A stretch of 64,000 bases of DNA from Herbihabitans rhizosphaerae. GTDB taxonomy: Bacteria; Actinomycetota; Actinomycetes; Mycobacteriales; Pseudonocardiaceae. A program made the position numbers and the translations under genes. The notes beneath the pieces are model-generated. The model saw only the letters and a program-made list of their open reading frames with translations. It was not told the origin of the DNA and searched no databases. Location: contig NZ_SGWQ01000002.1 of the NCBI RefSeq assembly GCF_004216555.1, forward strand, positions 589,219-653,218. Reading direction: 5' to 3'. Positions 32,985-41,122 of this stretch are shown piece after piece; the stretch's first letter is position 1, and each line of letters opens with the position of its first letter.

Positions 32985-33853
32985 GGGCCTCGGCGGACGG
33001 CCAGCTCGGCGCTCACCGGACGGTGGTCGGACGCGAGCGTGTCCGGCACTGTCACCGCCCCGACGTGCATGCCGGGCGAGACCGTCACGTAGTCGATCCG
33101 CGCGGTCGGATCCGTTGCGGGATAGGTGAATCCGGGCCCGGTGTTGCCGGCAGCCGTCCAGCCGTCCCGCAGTCGTGTCCACAGTGGACGGAGTTCGGCC
33201 GCGTCCGGGCCGGCGTTGAAGTCGCCGAGCAGCAACCGTCGCGCGTGCGGCCGGTCCTCGCCCATGATCCGCAGCATCTCCTCGACCTGGGTGACCCGCA
33301 CGGCGGGATCCGGCCGGTAGTCCAGATGCGTCCCGTACACGTGCACCAGCGCGCCCCGGGCGGCGACCACGATCTCCGGGAAGCCCGGCGCCGGCTTCGG
33401 TACCGGGTTCGGCTCCACGGTGGACAGCCGGGTGATCCAGTGGTTGCGCGCGTGCACGACCGGGAAGGCGCTCAGCATCGCGATCCCGAACTGCCGGCGC
33501 GGCGCGCCCGGAGTGGCCGGCGGGAGGTCGTAGATCGGCGCGAAGAACAGCCGCATGCCGAGTGCGTCCGCCAGCTCGCGCGCCTGATCGCGGAACTGGC
33601 TGCGCTCCGACCAGTGCACGTCGACCTCCTGCAGCACCGCGACGTCGGGGCGCTGTTCGGCGATCGCGGCGGCGGTGCGGGCCAGGTCCAGCTTGCCGTC
33701 CGCGCCGATCCCGGTGTGCACGTTGTAGTCGAGCACGCGCAGTGGCACGTCCGGCGGGAGCGGCGACGCCGAGGGCTGTGCCGCGGAGGACTGCGCCGCA
33801 CCGATCGCCGTCAGGATGATCATCACCAGCAGCAACGGCGTTCGGCGTCGCAT
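32981..33853 (-). CDS. Secreted endonuclease/exonuclease/phosphatase-family protein
   Basis: ATG 33853 (MRRRTPLLLVMIIL) gives 290 residues with a Sec signal peptide cleaved around AAQSSAAQP. The EEP fold shows Asn in RVLDYNVHTG, the metal Glu in VLQEVDVHW, His-Asp in VYGTHLDY, the Asp-Asn pair LLGDFNAGP and the terminal SDHRPVSAEL. Members cleave phosphodiester or phosphomonoester bonds of nucleic acids, inositides or sphingomyelin; the substrate here is unknown. The protein should be exported. Confidence 0.88.
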   Translation of the reverse strand: MRRRTPLLLVMIILTAIGAAQSSAAQPSASPLPPDVPLRVLDYNVHTGIGADGKLDLARTAAAIAEQRPDVAVLQEVDVHWSERSQFRDQARELADALGMRLFFAPIYDLPPATPGAPRRQFGIAMLSAFPVVHARNHWITRLSTVEPNPVPKPAPGFPEIVVAARGALVHVYGTHLDYRPDPAVRVTQVEEMLRIMGEDRPHARRLLLGDFNAGPDAAELRPLWTRLRDGWTAAGNTGPGFTYPATDPTARIDYVTVSPGMHVGAVTVPDTLASDHRPVSAELAVRRGP

Positions 33854-33861
33854 CGTGCTCC

Positions 33862-34077
33862 TCAGGTCGGCGCCTGGCTGGTCATCATCACGCACAGCTC
33901 GCACCTCGGCGTGCCCGGCGCGGGGTCGGTCACGTCCGGCGGGGCGGCGTGCGTGCACTTGGCACGGTAGTGGCGATGCGACAGCGGCGCGCCCACAACC
34001 ATCGGGAAAGCGTGCAGCAATCCGTCGTAGCAGCTCTGCCACCACAGATACCTGATCTTGACCGCTGTCCGGCGCAC
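33862..34077 (-). CDS. Small Cys-rich hypothetical protein
   Basis: GTG 34077 gives 71 residues: IRYLWWQSCYDGLLHAFPMV at the N-terminus and KCTHAAPP...PRCELC at the C-terminus. The Cys/His arrangement (C-x2-H ... C-x2-C) suggests a small zinc-binding fold. The YLW-QSC-DGLLHAFP pattern looks like a conserved actinomycete family rather than a chance frame. It ends 9 bases before the endonuclease-fold gene on the same strand. Confidence 0.6.
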   Translation of the reverse strand: MRRTAVKIRYLWWQSCYDGLLHAFPMVVGAPLSHRHYRAKCTHAAPPDVTDPAPGTPRCELCVMMTSQAPT

Positions 34078-34139
34078 GAGGTGGACATTAACCCGAGAGA
34101 CGCCCGCTGCCCACCCGAGCGCCCGAACGGGTTAGCGGC

Positions 34140-35711
34140 TTACGGCGGGCAGACGAGTCCGTTGCGCGGAACTTGTCCGTCCAGGAGGAACGCACGGGCC
34201 GCGTCGGTCGCGCACGAGGAGCGGGTGAGCGCGCCGTGACCCGTTCCGTGCCAGGTCACGGTGGACGTGGACGACAGCCGGCCGGCCGTGCGCTCGGTGC
34301 CGACCTGGGGCGTCACCGGGTCGGCCGCGGTGGCCAGCATGACGATCGGCGGAGTGCCCTTGGCGCTGGGTGTCGGCACGGCCTGCGTCGGCACCGGCCA
34401 CGGGCTGCAGACCACCAGCTCCTGCGCGACCAGCGCGCCGAACAGCGGCGACTGCGTCTGCCAGGTCTTCGCCGCCGCGTTGAACCGTTCCGGGGGCAAT
34501 CGGCTGGACGTGTCGTTGCATCCGGTGACCAGGCCGATGTCCAGCTTCGGCGGCTGGCCGCGCACGTCGTCGACCATGGTCGTGGCGGCGGCGGACAGCC
34601 CGCTGGCGTCACCCGCGCGCGTCTTCGCCAGTGCTGCGGCGAGCTGCGGCCACTGCTCCGGCTCGGCGAGCTGCTGGCGCAGGATGCCGAGCACCGTGCC
34701 CGCCGTGATCGACCGCTCCTCGTCGATCGGCAGCGGCCGCGCGCGCAGCGACTCGAGCAGCGCGGTGACCGCGCCTCTCGGGTCCGGCCCGAGCGGACAG
34801 CCGCCCTTGGTGACACAGGCGGCGGCGAACGCGGAGAACGTGGCCTCCAGCCCGGCGGGCACCGGCTCCAGCGCGATCATGCGATCCGCGGACGGGTCGG
34901 GGTGGCCGTCCAGCACCATCCGCCCGACCGTGCGCGGATACCGCTCGGCGTAGGTGGTGAGCACTCGCGAGCCCTCGCCCCTGCCGATCGCGTGCAGGTG
35001 CGGCATGCCGAGGTCGTTGCGCAGCTTCTCCAGGTCCGACGCGGTGCGCCAGGTGTCGATCGCGGGCAGCCGGTTGTCCAGGTTGATCACGCACTGCTGA
35101 CCGGCGCGGCGCGCGGCGTCCAGCACCGGCTCCATGTCCAGGCGCGCCGGGTCGTTGTCCAGCAGGGTGGCGCGGATCTCCTCCGGCACGCAGCGCACCG
35201 GCTCGGAGCTGCCCGTGCCCCTGCGGTCCATGCCGACCAGCGAGATCCGGTCCAGCATGTCCCGCGGCAGCTTCGCGGCGAGCAGGGCGGCGAACGCGGT
35301 GCCCGGCAGCCCGTCGACGTCGTTGACCACGACCACCGGCACCGGCCCGTTGCCCGCCTTGAGCAGCGTGAGGCGGGTGGTGCCGCGGCCCGGCGCGTAG
35401 GGCGAGTCGAGCACCGAACTCATCCGCGCGCACTCGACCTCGACGCCGGCCGGCAACGGCGTGGCGAAGCGTCCGGTGATGACGCTGTCACAGGTGTTCC
35501 ACTGCACGGAGTTGCTCGACGGCGGGCGCAGCGGGGGAGGCGGCGGCGGGCCGGTCTGCGAGGTCTGCCCCGGCGGGACCGGCCCCTCGTTGGTGACCAC
35601 CGCCGGCCTGATCGACGGCCCGGCGGTGCACCCGGCGACCGTGGCGAGCGTGCCGGCGGCGACCAGCGTGGCCACGGAACGCTTGCGGGGCAACGATTTC
35701 TCCTCGGTCAC
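34140..35711 (-). CDS. TAP-like alpha/beta hydrolase lipoprotein lacking nucleophile Ser
   Basis: GTG 35711 gives 523 residues with lipoprotein signal RKRSVATLVAAGTLATVAGC. The plan matches secreted tripeptidyl aminopeptidase (TAP)-like hydrolases: FATPLPAGVEVECARM, VNDVDGLPGTAFA, LVGMDRRGTGSSEPV, then the C-terminal TAP domain with Asp in LATAADPVTP and His in GTGHGAL. The nucleophile elbow, normally G-G-S-Y-G, reads GRGEG, so Gly245 replaces Ser. The enzyme should be inactive as a serine peptidase and may act as a binding lipoprotein. The remaining sequence is intact. Confidence 0.85.
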   Translation of the reverse strand: MTEEKSLPRKRSVATLVAAGTLATVAGCTAGPSIRPAVVTNEGPVPPGQTSQTGPPPPPPLRPPSSNSVQWNTCDSVITGRFATPLPAGVEVECARMSSVLDSPYAPGRGTTRLTLLKAGNGPVPVVVVNDVDGLPGTAFAALLAAKLPRDMLDRISLVGMDRRGTGSSEPVRCVPEEIRATLLDNDPARLDMEPVLDAARRAGQQCVINLDNRLPAIDTWRTASDLEKLRNDLGMPHLHAIGRGEGSRVLTTYAERYPRTVGRMVLDGHPDPSADRMIALEPVPAGLEATFSAFAAACVTKGGCPLGPDPRGAVTALLESLRARPLPIDEERSITAGTVLGILRQQLAEPEQWPQLAAALAKTRAGDASGLSAAATTMVDDVRGQPPKLDIGLVTGCNDTSSRLPPERFNAAAKTWQTQSPLFGALVAQELVVCSPWPVPTQAVPTPSAKGTPPIVMLATAADPVTPQVGTERTAGRLSSTSTVTWHGTGHGALTRSSCATDAARAFLLDGQVPRNGLVCPP

Positions 35712-35764
35712 TACCTGAGTACAGCCCACAGGGTGTCACCCGGGAGGTGAGAACTCCGTGAGCG

Positions 35765-36376
35765 TCAGCGCACCCGCTGCCGTTCGGCGGCACCCAGCTC
35801 CAGCCGGACCGCCGTGGGCAGGTGCTCGACGCCGAGCGACTCGCGCGCGCGGCGCAGCACGGTGGAGTCGATCTCCCGCCAGATGGTCTTCACGTCGCTC
35901 CCGTCGCGCAGCCACAGGCTCAGCCGCAACGCTGGGTGCTCACGGTCGCCGACGGCGCGCACCCGCGCCCGGCTCACCCCGTCGACCTGCTCGGCGTCGG
36001 CCGCGATCGCGGCGGAGATCGCGCCGGCGGTGACGGTCAGCCCCTTGCCGATCGTGCTGTCCAGCGCCAGATCCGGGCGCGCCTCGGGGCGCAGCGACCG
36101 GAAGAACCACATCAACCCGAGCACCAGCATTGCCAGCCCGAGCAGAATCGCGGCGATGCGCGCGGTGAGGGCCTGGCGCACCAGCCAGTCGACGGCCATC
36201 GGGTCGAGCACCGGGCGCGCCGCGCGATAGGTGCCCAGCCACCCGGCGCCCACCACCAGCGCCGCGACACCGACCAGCAGCGCCACCAGACCGATCACCG
36301 AGGTGAGCACGCGTTCGCCTCGGTAGGAGCGGGCCAGCGCGGAGGCGGACCGGGATTCGTCGTCTGATCGGGTCAT
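35765..36376 (-). CDS. AmaP-like alkaline shock response membrane anchor
   Basis: ATG 36376 (MTRSDDESRSASAL) gives 203 residues with two membrane helices (about 25-48 and 73-95) and a cytoplasmic C-terminal domain containing DSTIGKGLTVTAGAIS and HPALRLSLWLRDGSD. AmaP-type proteins tether Asp23 to the membrane in Gram-positive bacteria. It is the last of seven tightly overlapping genes, coupled to the gene upstream by a 4-base overlap. The assignment rests on topology, the C-terminal domain and operon context. Confidence 0.7.
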   Translation of the reverse strand: MTRSDDESRSASALARSYRGERVLTSVIGLVALLVGVAALVVGAGWLGTYRAARPVLDPMAVDWLVRQALTARIAAILLGLAMLVLGLMWFFRSLRPEARPDLALDSTIGKGLTVTAGAISAAIAADAEQVDGVSRARVRAVGDREHPALRLSLWLRDGSDVKTIWREIDSTVLRRARESLGVEHLPTAVRLELGAAERQRVR

Positions 36377-36909
36377 CGGCGGTCCCTCGGCGAGTCGACG
36401 ACCACGGAGATCTTCGGCCTGCGCACCAGTGGCAGCGCGTCCACGGTCTCCTGCACCAGCTCCATCAGGCGCGGCTGCAACTGCGCCTCGGTCTCCAGCC
36501 GGGTGGTGGCGCGCACGCGGATCTTGCGCGCGCTGGCCGTGACCGACGCGGCCCGCACGTTGTCCGCCGAGCGCACCTGGAAGCCGACGATCCTGGCAAG
36601 CGAGCGCGGCGAGGTGGTGACGCTGACACCCTCGGCCGGGTCGTTGAGCCGGACCTCCTTGCGGCGCGCGGTGGCCGCCATCAGCAGGAGCAGCAGGCCG
36701 ACACCGGCGAGCACACCGGCGGTCACCCGCATGGCGGTGGAGTTCCACGGCAGCGAGCCGAGCTCGTCGCGCCACCGCGGCCAGTCGATCAGCAGCGCGG
36801 GGTCGCCCGGCCGCGCCCATGCCCAGGCGATCTCGAGCACCGCCAGGCCGCCGGCGACGGCCAGCGCCAGCCCGAGCAGGCACGACAGGATCCGGACGAC
36901 GACCCGCAT
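36373..36909 (-). CDS. DUF6286-like membrane protein of the Asp23 operon
   Basis: ATG 36909 (MRVVVRILSCLLGLAL) gives 178 residues with two helices (about 5-30 and 60-82) around an exposed segment IDWPRWRDELGSLPWNST. The cytoplasmic tail resembles the Asp23-associated fold (VSVTTSPRSLARIVGFQV, RVRATTRLETEAQLQPRL). Such genes lie beside AmaP and Asp23 genes in actinomycetes, where the complex is thought to respond to envelope stress. Its stop overlaps the start of the AmaP-like gene. Confidence 0.7.
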   Translation of the reverse strand: MRVVVRILSCLLGLALAVAGGLAVLEIAWAWARPGDPALLIDWPRWRDELGSLPWNSTAMRVTAGVLAGVGLLLLLMAATARRKEVRLNDPAEGVSVTTSPRSLARIVGFQVRSADNVRAASVTASARKIRVRATTRLETEAQLQPRLMELVQETVDALPLVRRPKISVVVDSPRDRR

Positions 36910-36922
36910 GTCACCGCACCTC

Positions 36923-37312
36923 CTAGCGAACCCGTGGCGGAATGTCCGGCAGCAGCGCGGAGATCGTCACGTCGACCGAGCGCACCTGGTACGAGGTGAG
37001 CCGGCGGACGTCCTCGGTGACCCGCGCCCGCACGTCCTCGACGACCTCGCGCACCGGCGCGGGGTAGTGCAGCGCCAGCTCGATGTGCAGGTCGACGTCG
37101 TTGCCGTCGCCGCCCACCCGCACCGCCGATCCCTGCTCGCCGAGCCCGAGGCCGGCCACCTTCTTGGCCACCGTGGTCGTGCCCGGCACGCGGTCGGCCG
37201 CGTACTGCGCGATCTTGCGCACCACGGTGTGGTCGATGCGGAGCTTGCCCCGGTCCTCCGGCGGCCGGCGGACGGGGCCCTCGTCGCGGGCGCTGGGGGC
37301 GGCGTCGGTCAC
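36923..37312 (-). CDS. Asp23/Gls24-family envelope stress protein
   Basis: GTG 37312 gives 129 residues. The Asp23 pattern is present: LRIDHTVVRKIAQYAADRVPGTT, VRVGGDGNDVDLHIELALHYPAPVREVVEDVRARV and VRSVDVTISALLPD. These proteins form large assemblies under the membrane and rise under alkaline or cell-wall stress. Its start overlaps the stop of the small membrane protein gene as GTGA. Confidence 0.88.
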   Translation of the reverse strand: MTDAAPSARDEGPVRRPPEDRGKLRIDHTVVRKIAQYAADRVPGTTTVAKKVAGLGLGEQGSAVRVGGDGNDVDLHIELALHYPAPVREVVEDVRARVTEDVRRLTSYQVRSVDVTISALLPDIPPRVR

Positions 37313-37485
37313 TTGTCCCGGCCCCTGCCGAACACGTCGCCGAGATCGAGCTCCCCGTCGAGGATCCGGCCGACGACCAGCCCGACGAAGCCGACGGCGA
37401 GTGTCACCAGGAAGGCCGTGAAGCCCTGCGTCGCCGCGAGGCCGAGCACGAGCCCCGCGATGATTCCGGTCTGGGTCGCGTTCAT
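37309..37485 (-). CDS. 58-residue membrane protein of the Asp23 operon (DUF2273-like)
   Basis: ATG 37485 (MNATQTGIIAGLVLGLAA) gives 58 residues: two short hydrophobic stretches (about 7-19 and 22-42) followed by a charged end RILDGELDLGDVFGRGRDK. The G-x-V-x-G pattern and size match the DUF2273-type small membrane proteins that accompany Asp23. Its stop overlaps the GTG of the Asp23 gene downstream. The gene was found by reading the gap between its neighbours. Confidence 0.8.
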   Translation of the reverse strand: MNATQTGIIAGLVLGLAATQGFTAFLVTLAVGFVGLVVGRILDGELDLGDVFGRGRDK

Positions 37486-37513
37486 CTGGATTGGCTCCTC
37501 GTGGGTCGGATGG

Positions 37514-37750
37514 TCACACCACGCGTGTGCGGCGGCGCCGGCGCCACCATTTGTTGACCTGGACGGCGATCCTGCGCACGCCTCGTGGGCGGCGCACGAC
37601 GACTACGGGTGGATCGGTGGTCGGCGGCGGGCTCGCCTTGAGTTCCTGGATCCCGGCGACGAACGCGTCCGGATCGCCGCCGCGATCCGGGTGGTGCGCC
37701 TTGACGAACGCGCGGTAGGCCGCGCGCTCCTCCGGCGTGCGCCCGCTCAC
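37514..37750 (-). CDS. Miniature J-domain-like basic protein
   Basis: GTG 37750 gives 78 residues. The first 35 contain AYRAFVKAHHPDRGGDPDAFVAGI, that is helix II, the HPD motif and the start of helix III of a DnaJ J-domain. The second half is a Pro linker followed by a strongly basic tail (VNKWWRRRRRTRVV), which could bind lipid or nucleic acid. HPD motifs stimulate DnaK ATPase. It overlaps the Asp23-like gene upstream and is part of the stress operon, so a membrane-linked Hsp70 recruiter is an attractive but unproven idea. Confidence 0.7.
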   Translation of the reverse strand: MSGRTPEERAAYRAFVKAHHPDRGGDPDAFVAGIQELKASPPPTTDPPVVVVRRPRGVRRIAVQVNKWWRRRRRTRVV

Positions 37751-38070
37751 GCGTCACCGTCCACGATGTCGGTGACCGTCACGTCCACCGCGCCGGCCCC
37801 GCTGATCGCGCGCACCCGCTCGCGAAGCTCGGCCACCACGGCCGGGATCGGGTTGCCGGCCAGCAGCACCACGGCGATCTCCACGGCCCCCGCCGACTCG
37901 TCCACGGTCACGCCGATCACCTTGCGGCCCGGCACGAGCGTGGCGACCACGCCGAACGGCCCGCCGTCGAGCCGCGCGACGGCCGGGTGCGCGAGCACCG
38001 CGTCGGCGATCTCGTCGGCCAGTTGGCCTGGCTCGGGCGTCGGGGTCGGCGGGGACATCGGCGAGATCAC
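37747..38070 (-). CDS. Short Asp23-like protein
   Basis: ATG 38070 (MISPMSPPTPTPEPG) gives 107 residues; ATG 38058 is an alternative. After a Pro-rich start it shows an alpha-beta domain like Asp23: LADEIADAVLAHPAVARL, then GRKVIGVTVDESAGAVEIAVVLLAGNPIPAVVAELRERVRAI and VDVTVTDIVDG. It overlaps both neighbours by 4 bases. It probably contributes a divergent subunit to the Asp23 assembly. Confidence 0.7.
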   Translation of the reverse strand: MISPMSPPTPTPEPGQLADEIADAVLAHPAVARLDGGPFGVVATLVPGRKVIGVTVDESAGAVEIAVVLLAGNPIPAVVAELRERVRAISGAGAVDVTVTDIVDGDA

Positions 38071-38540
38071 TCCACGCGGGACTGCGCGGTGGTGTCCTCG
38101 TCCTCGTCGGGCAGGTGGATGTCGTTCACGGCGATGTTGACCTCGATGACCTCGAGGCCGGTCATCCGCTCGACTGCGGTGATCACGTTGCGGCGCACCG
38201 CGCGGGCCAGTTCGACGATGCCGGCGCCGTACTCGACGACGACGTCCAGGTCGATCGCGGCCTGCTTCTCGCCGACCTCGACGGCCACGCCGGACGTCGA
38301 CACGGTGCCCGCACCCGGGATGCGCTCACGCAGCGCGCCGAACGCGCGGGACACGCCGCCGCCCAACGAGTGCACGCCCGAGATCTCCCTGGTGGCCATG
38401 CCGGCGATCTTCTGCACGACGGTCGAGGAGATCGTCGTCTTGCCGTCGGAGTTCTCGTCCGCGAGGCGAGCGGGGGCCGAGCTCGAGCCGGAGATGGCCT
38501 TGCTCTCGTCGCTCTTGCCCGCGCCGCTGGTCTGCGCCAT
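38067..38540 (-). CDS. Asp23/Gls24-family envelope stress protein, first gene of the operon
   Basis: ATG 38540 follows AAGGAG and gives 157 residues. A disordered 30-residue start precedes the Asp23 domain: GKTTISSTVVQKIAGMATREISGVHSLG, QAAIDLDVVVEYGAGIVELARAVRRNVITAVERMTG and EVIEVNIAVNDIHLPDE, then an acidic end. As the first of seven overlapping genes it should carry the promoter, in the 119-base gap to the RibD-like gene. The product is cytosolic and should associate with the AmaP-like anchor. Confidence 0.9.
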   Translation of the reverse strand: MAQTSGAGKSDESKAISGSSSAPARLADENSDGKTTISSTVVQKIAGMATREISGVHSLGGGVSRAFGALRERIPGAGTVSTSGVAVEVGEKQAAIDLDVVVEYGAGIVELARAVRRNVITAVERMTGLEVIEVNIAVNDIHLPDEDEDTTAQSRVE

Positions 38541-38659
38541 GGGATTGCGCTCCTTCCCTGGGAGTCGACCCGGTGATGTCCGGCGTCGCAGTGGTCTTCT
38601 CAGTGATCACCCTGTACCCGCACAAGCCTAGCCACAAACCGGCATGCGGTGCCGGGTGA

Positions 38660-39409
38660 TCAACTAGACTTCACCCGGTACCGCAGCATCAAGAAGCCGT
38701 CCTCGGTGAGCACCGACGCCAGGTCGAGTTCGAGTGCCCGTTCGGACAGCGGCCCGACCGCGATCCGGCTCGCGTCCCCGCCGGTGATCAGTGGCGACAC
38801 CGTGAGACAGAGCTGGTCCACGAGACCGTCGGCGATCATCGTGCCGAACAGGCGCGGCCCGCCCTCGCAGCACACCCGCAGCAGCCCGCGCTCGGCCAGT
38901 GCGTCCATCGCGGTGGGCAGGTGCACGCCGTCGTCTCCGGCGACCACCACGTCCGCACCCGCGTCGGCCAGCGCGGCGCGGCGGCCCTTGGGTGCCGCGG
39001 CCGACGTGATCACGATCGTCGGCACCTCGGTGTCGGTGATCAGCGGCGCGTCGGGCGCGATCGTGCCGCGTGCGCTGACCACGGCGATCGGCGGTACCGG
39101 GGCGAGCCCCAGGCGGGCCCGCCGCTCACCGCGCACCCCGCTCACGCCGATACCCCGATAGCCCTCGACGGTGGCGGTTCCCGCGCCGACCAGCACCACG
39201 TCACAGAGGTCGCGGCCGAACCGGAAGATCCGTTGATCGGCCGGCCCGGACAGGCCCTCGGAGCGTCCTTCGGCGGTCACCGCGCCGTCGGTACTGCTCA
39301 CGAAGTTCACCTGGATCCACGGCCGCACAAGGTTTTCCGGGTACGCGTAGAGCTTCTCGAGGTGTGTGTCGTCCACCTCGTCGAGCGGCTCGGGCCACAG
39401 CTGTCGCAC
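38660..39409 (-). CDS. RibD C-terminal-like pyrimidine reductase family protein
   Basis: This 249-residue protein starts at ATG 39409 (MRQLWPEPLDEVDD). The dihydrofolate reductase-like RibD_C fold is seen in VNFVSSTDGAVTAEGRSEGLSG, VVLVGAGTATVEGYRG, CCEGGPRLFGTMIADGLVDQLCLTVSPLITGG. Members use NADPH to reduce pyrimidine or pterin-like substrates. Without the deaminase domain or rib neighbours it is probably not the main riboflavin enzyme. Confidence 0.85.
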   Translation of the reverse strand: MRQLWPEPLDEVDDTHLEKLYAYPENLVRPWIQVNFVSSTDGAVTAEGRSEGLSGPADQRIFRFGRDLCDVVLVGAGTATVEGYRGIGVSGVRGERRARLGLAPVPPIAVVSARGTIAPDAPLITDTEVPTIVITSAAAPKGRRAALADAGADVVVAGDDGVHLPTAMDALAERGLLRVCCEGGPRLFGTMIADGLVDQLCLTVSPLITGGDASRIAVGPLSERALELDLASVLTEDGFLMLRYRVKSS

Positions 39410-39443
39410 GGGTCCATCCCATCACGTGGCTACGCTCTGCGGC

Positions 39444-40475
39444 ATGTCCGCCGCGCACTTGTGCGACCGCAGTCCCGAGGTCGACCCCGAGGAACTGGTC
39501 ACCTCGATGACCCCGCCCCCGAGGTTCGACCGGGTCCGCTTCGACACCTACGTCCCGAACGAGAACGAGCCGAGTCAGGCGGCCGCGGTGCGCGCCTGCC
39601 GGGAGTTCGCCGAGCGGGTGGCCGCGCCCGCGCGCGCGAAGTCGGGCTGGCGACGGTTGTTCGGCGGGGGTGACGCCGAGCCGCACGCGCCCGGTCTGTA
39701 CCTGGACGGCGGGTTCGGTGTCGGCAAGACGCACCTGCTCGCGTCGCTGTGGCACACGGTGCCCGGTCCGGCGAAGGCGTACGGCACGTTCGTCGAGCTG
39801 ACCCACCTGGTCGGCGCGCTGGGGTTCGCCGAGGCCGTCGCCCGGCTGTCTCAGCATCGGCTGCTCGCGATCGACGAGTTCGAGCTGGACGATCCCGGCG
39901 ACACGATGCTGGTCACCCGGCTGCTGCGGGAGTTGACCGACGCCGGGGTGTTCGTGGCCGCGACGTCCAACACGCTGCCGGACAAGCTGGGGGAGGGACG
40001 GTTCGCCGCCGAGGACTTCCTGCGCGAGATCCACTCCATGTCGGCCCGGTTCACCGTGGTGCGGGTGGACGGGCCGGACTACCGCCATCGCGGTCTGCCC
40101 GACGCGCCCAATCCACTGTCCGATGTGGACCTGGAGGCGAGTGCCGCCACCACGCCGGGGTCCACTGTGGACGGTTTCGCCGAGCTGTGCGCGCACCTGG
40201 CCAGGCTGCACCCGTCGCGCTACGGCCGGCTCGTCGACGAGGTCACCACCGTCCACTTGCGACAGGTCGAGCCGGTGGCCGACGAGGCGGTCGCGCTGCG
40301 TGTGGTGGCACTGGTCGACCGGTTGTACGACAGGGCGATTCCCGTTGTGGTGTCAGGGAAACCGCTGTCGGCGATCTTCACCGAGGAGATGCTGCTCGGC
40401 GGGTACCGGAAGAAGTACCTGCGCGCCACGAGCCGGCTGATCGCGCTCGCACGGGACGCGGCGGTCCACACATGA
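39444..40475 (+). CDS. zapE: Cell division protein ZapE (AFG1-like ATPase)
   Basis: ATG 39444 (MSAAHLCDRSPEVD) gives 343 residues. Walker A GGFGVGKTHL, Walker B LLAIDEFELDD and ATSNTLPDKLGEGRF identify the AFG1/ZapE family. The FLREIHSMSARF and GYRKKYLRATSRLIAL segments also fit. In E. coli ZapE acts on FtsZ during stress. It is divergent from the RibD-like gene and coupled by ATGA to the EF-G domain-like gene downstream. Confidence 0.9.
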   Translation: MSAAHLCDRSPEVDPEELVTSMTPPPRFDRVRFDTYVPNENEPSQAAAVRACREFAERVAAPARAKSGWRRLFGGGDAEPHAPGLYLDGGFGVGKTHLLASLWHTVPGPAKAYGTFVELTHLVGALGFAEAVARLSQHRLLAIDEFELDDPGDTMLVTRLLRELTDAGVFVAATSNTLPDKLGEGRFAAEDFLREIHSMSARFTVVRVDGPDYRHRGLPDAPNPLSDVDLEASAATTPGSTVDGFAELCAHLARLHPSRYGRLVDEVTTVHLRQVEPVADEAVALRVVALVDRLYDRAIPVVVSGKPLSAIFTEEMLLGGYRKKYLRATSRLIALARDAAVHT

Positions 40476-40855
40476 GCACGTTTCCGGGGAGGCCAGTCCT
40501 CGGGGTGCACGTGCGGCACATCAGGCAGACCAGTGGGCCGGGTCAGGTCGCCATCGTCGATGTCGACTTCGAGCCGGCTGCCGATGGGGTCACGATCGGT
40601 GTCGCCGCCGACGTCGACACCGGCGACTACTCGTTCCCGGAGGACGTGCCGCGGTACGTCGAGGCGCTCGGCGAGGGCGTCTGCGCGGAGCTGGCCGAGA
40701 TCGGGGCGGCGCCAGCGGTGGCGGTCACGGTGCGGCGAATCCGCATGCACGAGGTGGACTCGAACGAGATGGCGTTCACGGTGGCCGGGAGGCTCGCGGT
40801 GCGGGAGGCACTCAGGCGCGACGGCGACCCGAGCGGTCCCCCTGACGCTCGTTGA
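40472..40855 (+). CDS. Stand-alone EF-G domain IV-like protein
   Basis: ATG 40472 overlaps the zapE stop and gives 127 residues. The sequence echoes domain IV of elongation factor G: AIVDVDFEPAADG, SFPEDVPRYVEALGEGVCAELAE and the hallmark HEVDSNEMAFTVAGRLAVREAL, compared with the VDSSEMAFKIAGS stretch of EF-G. No GTPase domain is attached. It could bind the ribosome A site or be an unrelated use of the fold. Its 3' end overlaps a small minus-strand gene by 44 bases. Confidence 0.6.
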   Translation: MSTFPGRPVLGVHVRHIRQTSGPGQVAIVDVDFEPAADGVTIGVAADVDTGDYSFPEDVPRYVEALGEGVCAELAEIGAAPAVAVTVRRIRMHEVDSNEMAFTVAGRLAVREALRRDGDPSGPPDAR

Positions 40856-40982
40856 CCAACGACCACACCGACACCGCGCTACGTGATCCGCTCGCGCCAC
40901 GCTTACCGGTGGATTCCGACTCGGCGGCATGCCGAGACGCGAGTTCGTGGCGAATCTGGTCGTAGATCGGAGTGTCGGTCAC
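40812..40982 (-). CDS. Small hypothetical protein
   Basis: GTG 40982 gives 56 residues: VTDTPIYDQIRHELASRHAAES, a basic Ser/Gly-rich part and VWSLVNERQGDRSGRRRA. No domain was recognised. The sequence looks like a protein N-terminus rather than noise, but the 44-base overlap with the convergent gene and the short length keep confidence low. The following gap 40983-41122 shows nothing else. Confidence 0.4.
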   Translation of the reverse strand: MTDTPIYDQIRHELASRHAAESESTGKRGASGSRSAVSVWSLVNERQGDRSGRRRA

Positions 40983-41122
40983 CCGAGTCCTTCCGTCGCG
41001 GTGGGGCAGAGGTACGCGCGCAGGGACCGTCGTACGGCGGCAGGTGGGCCACGTTACCCCTCGTGCCGGATCAAGCTCACAGCGCCACACCGAAACCGGC
41101 CCAGCCTCGTTAGGGTGAACCC

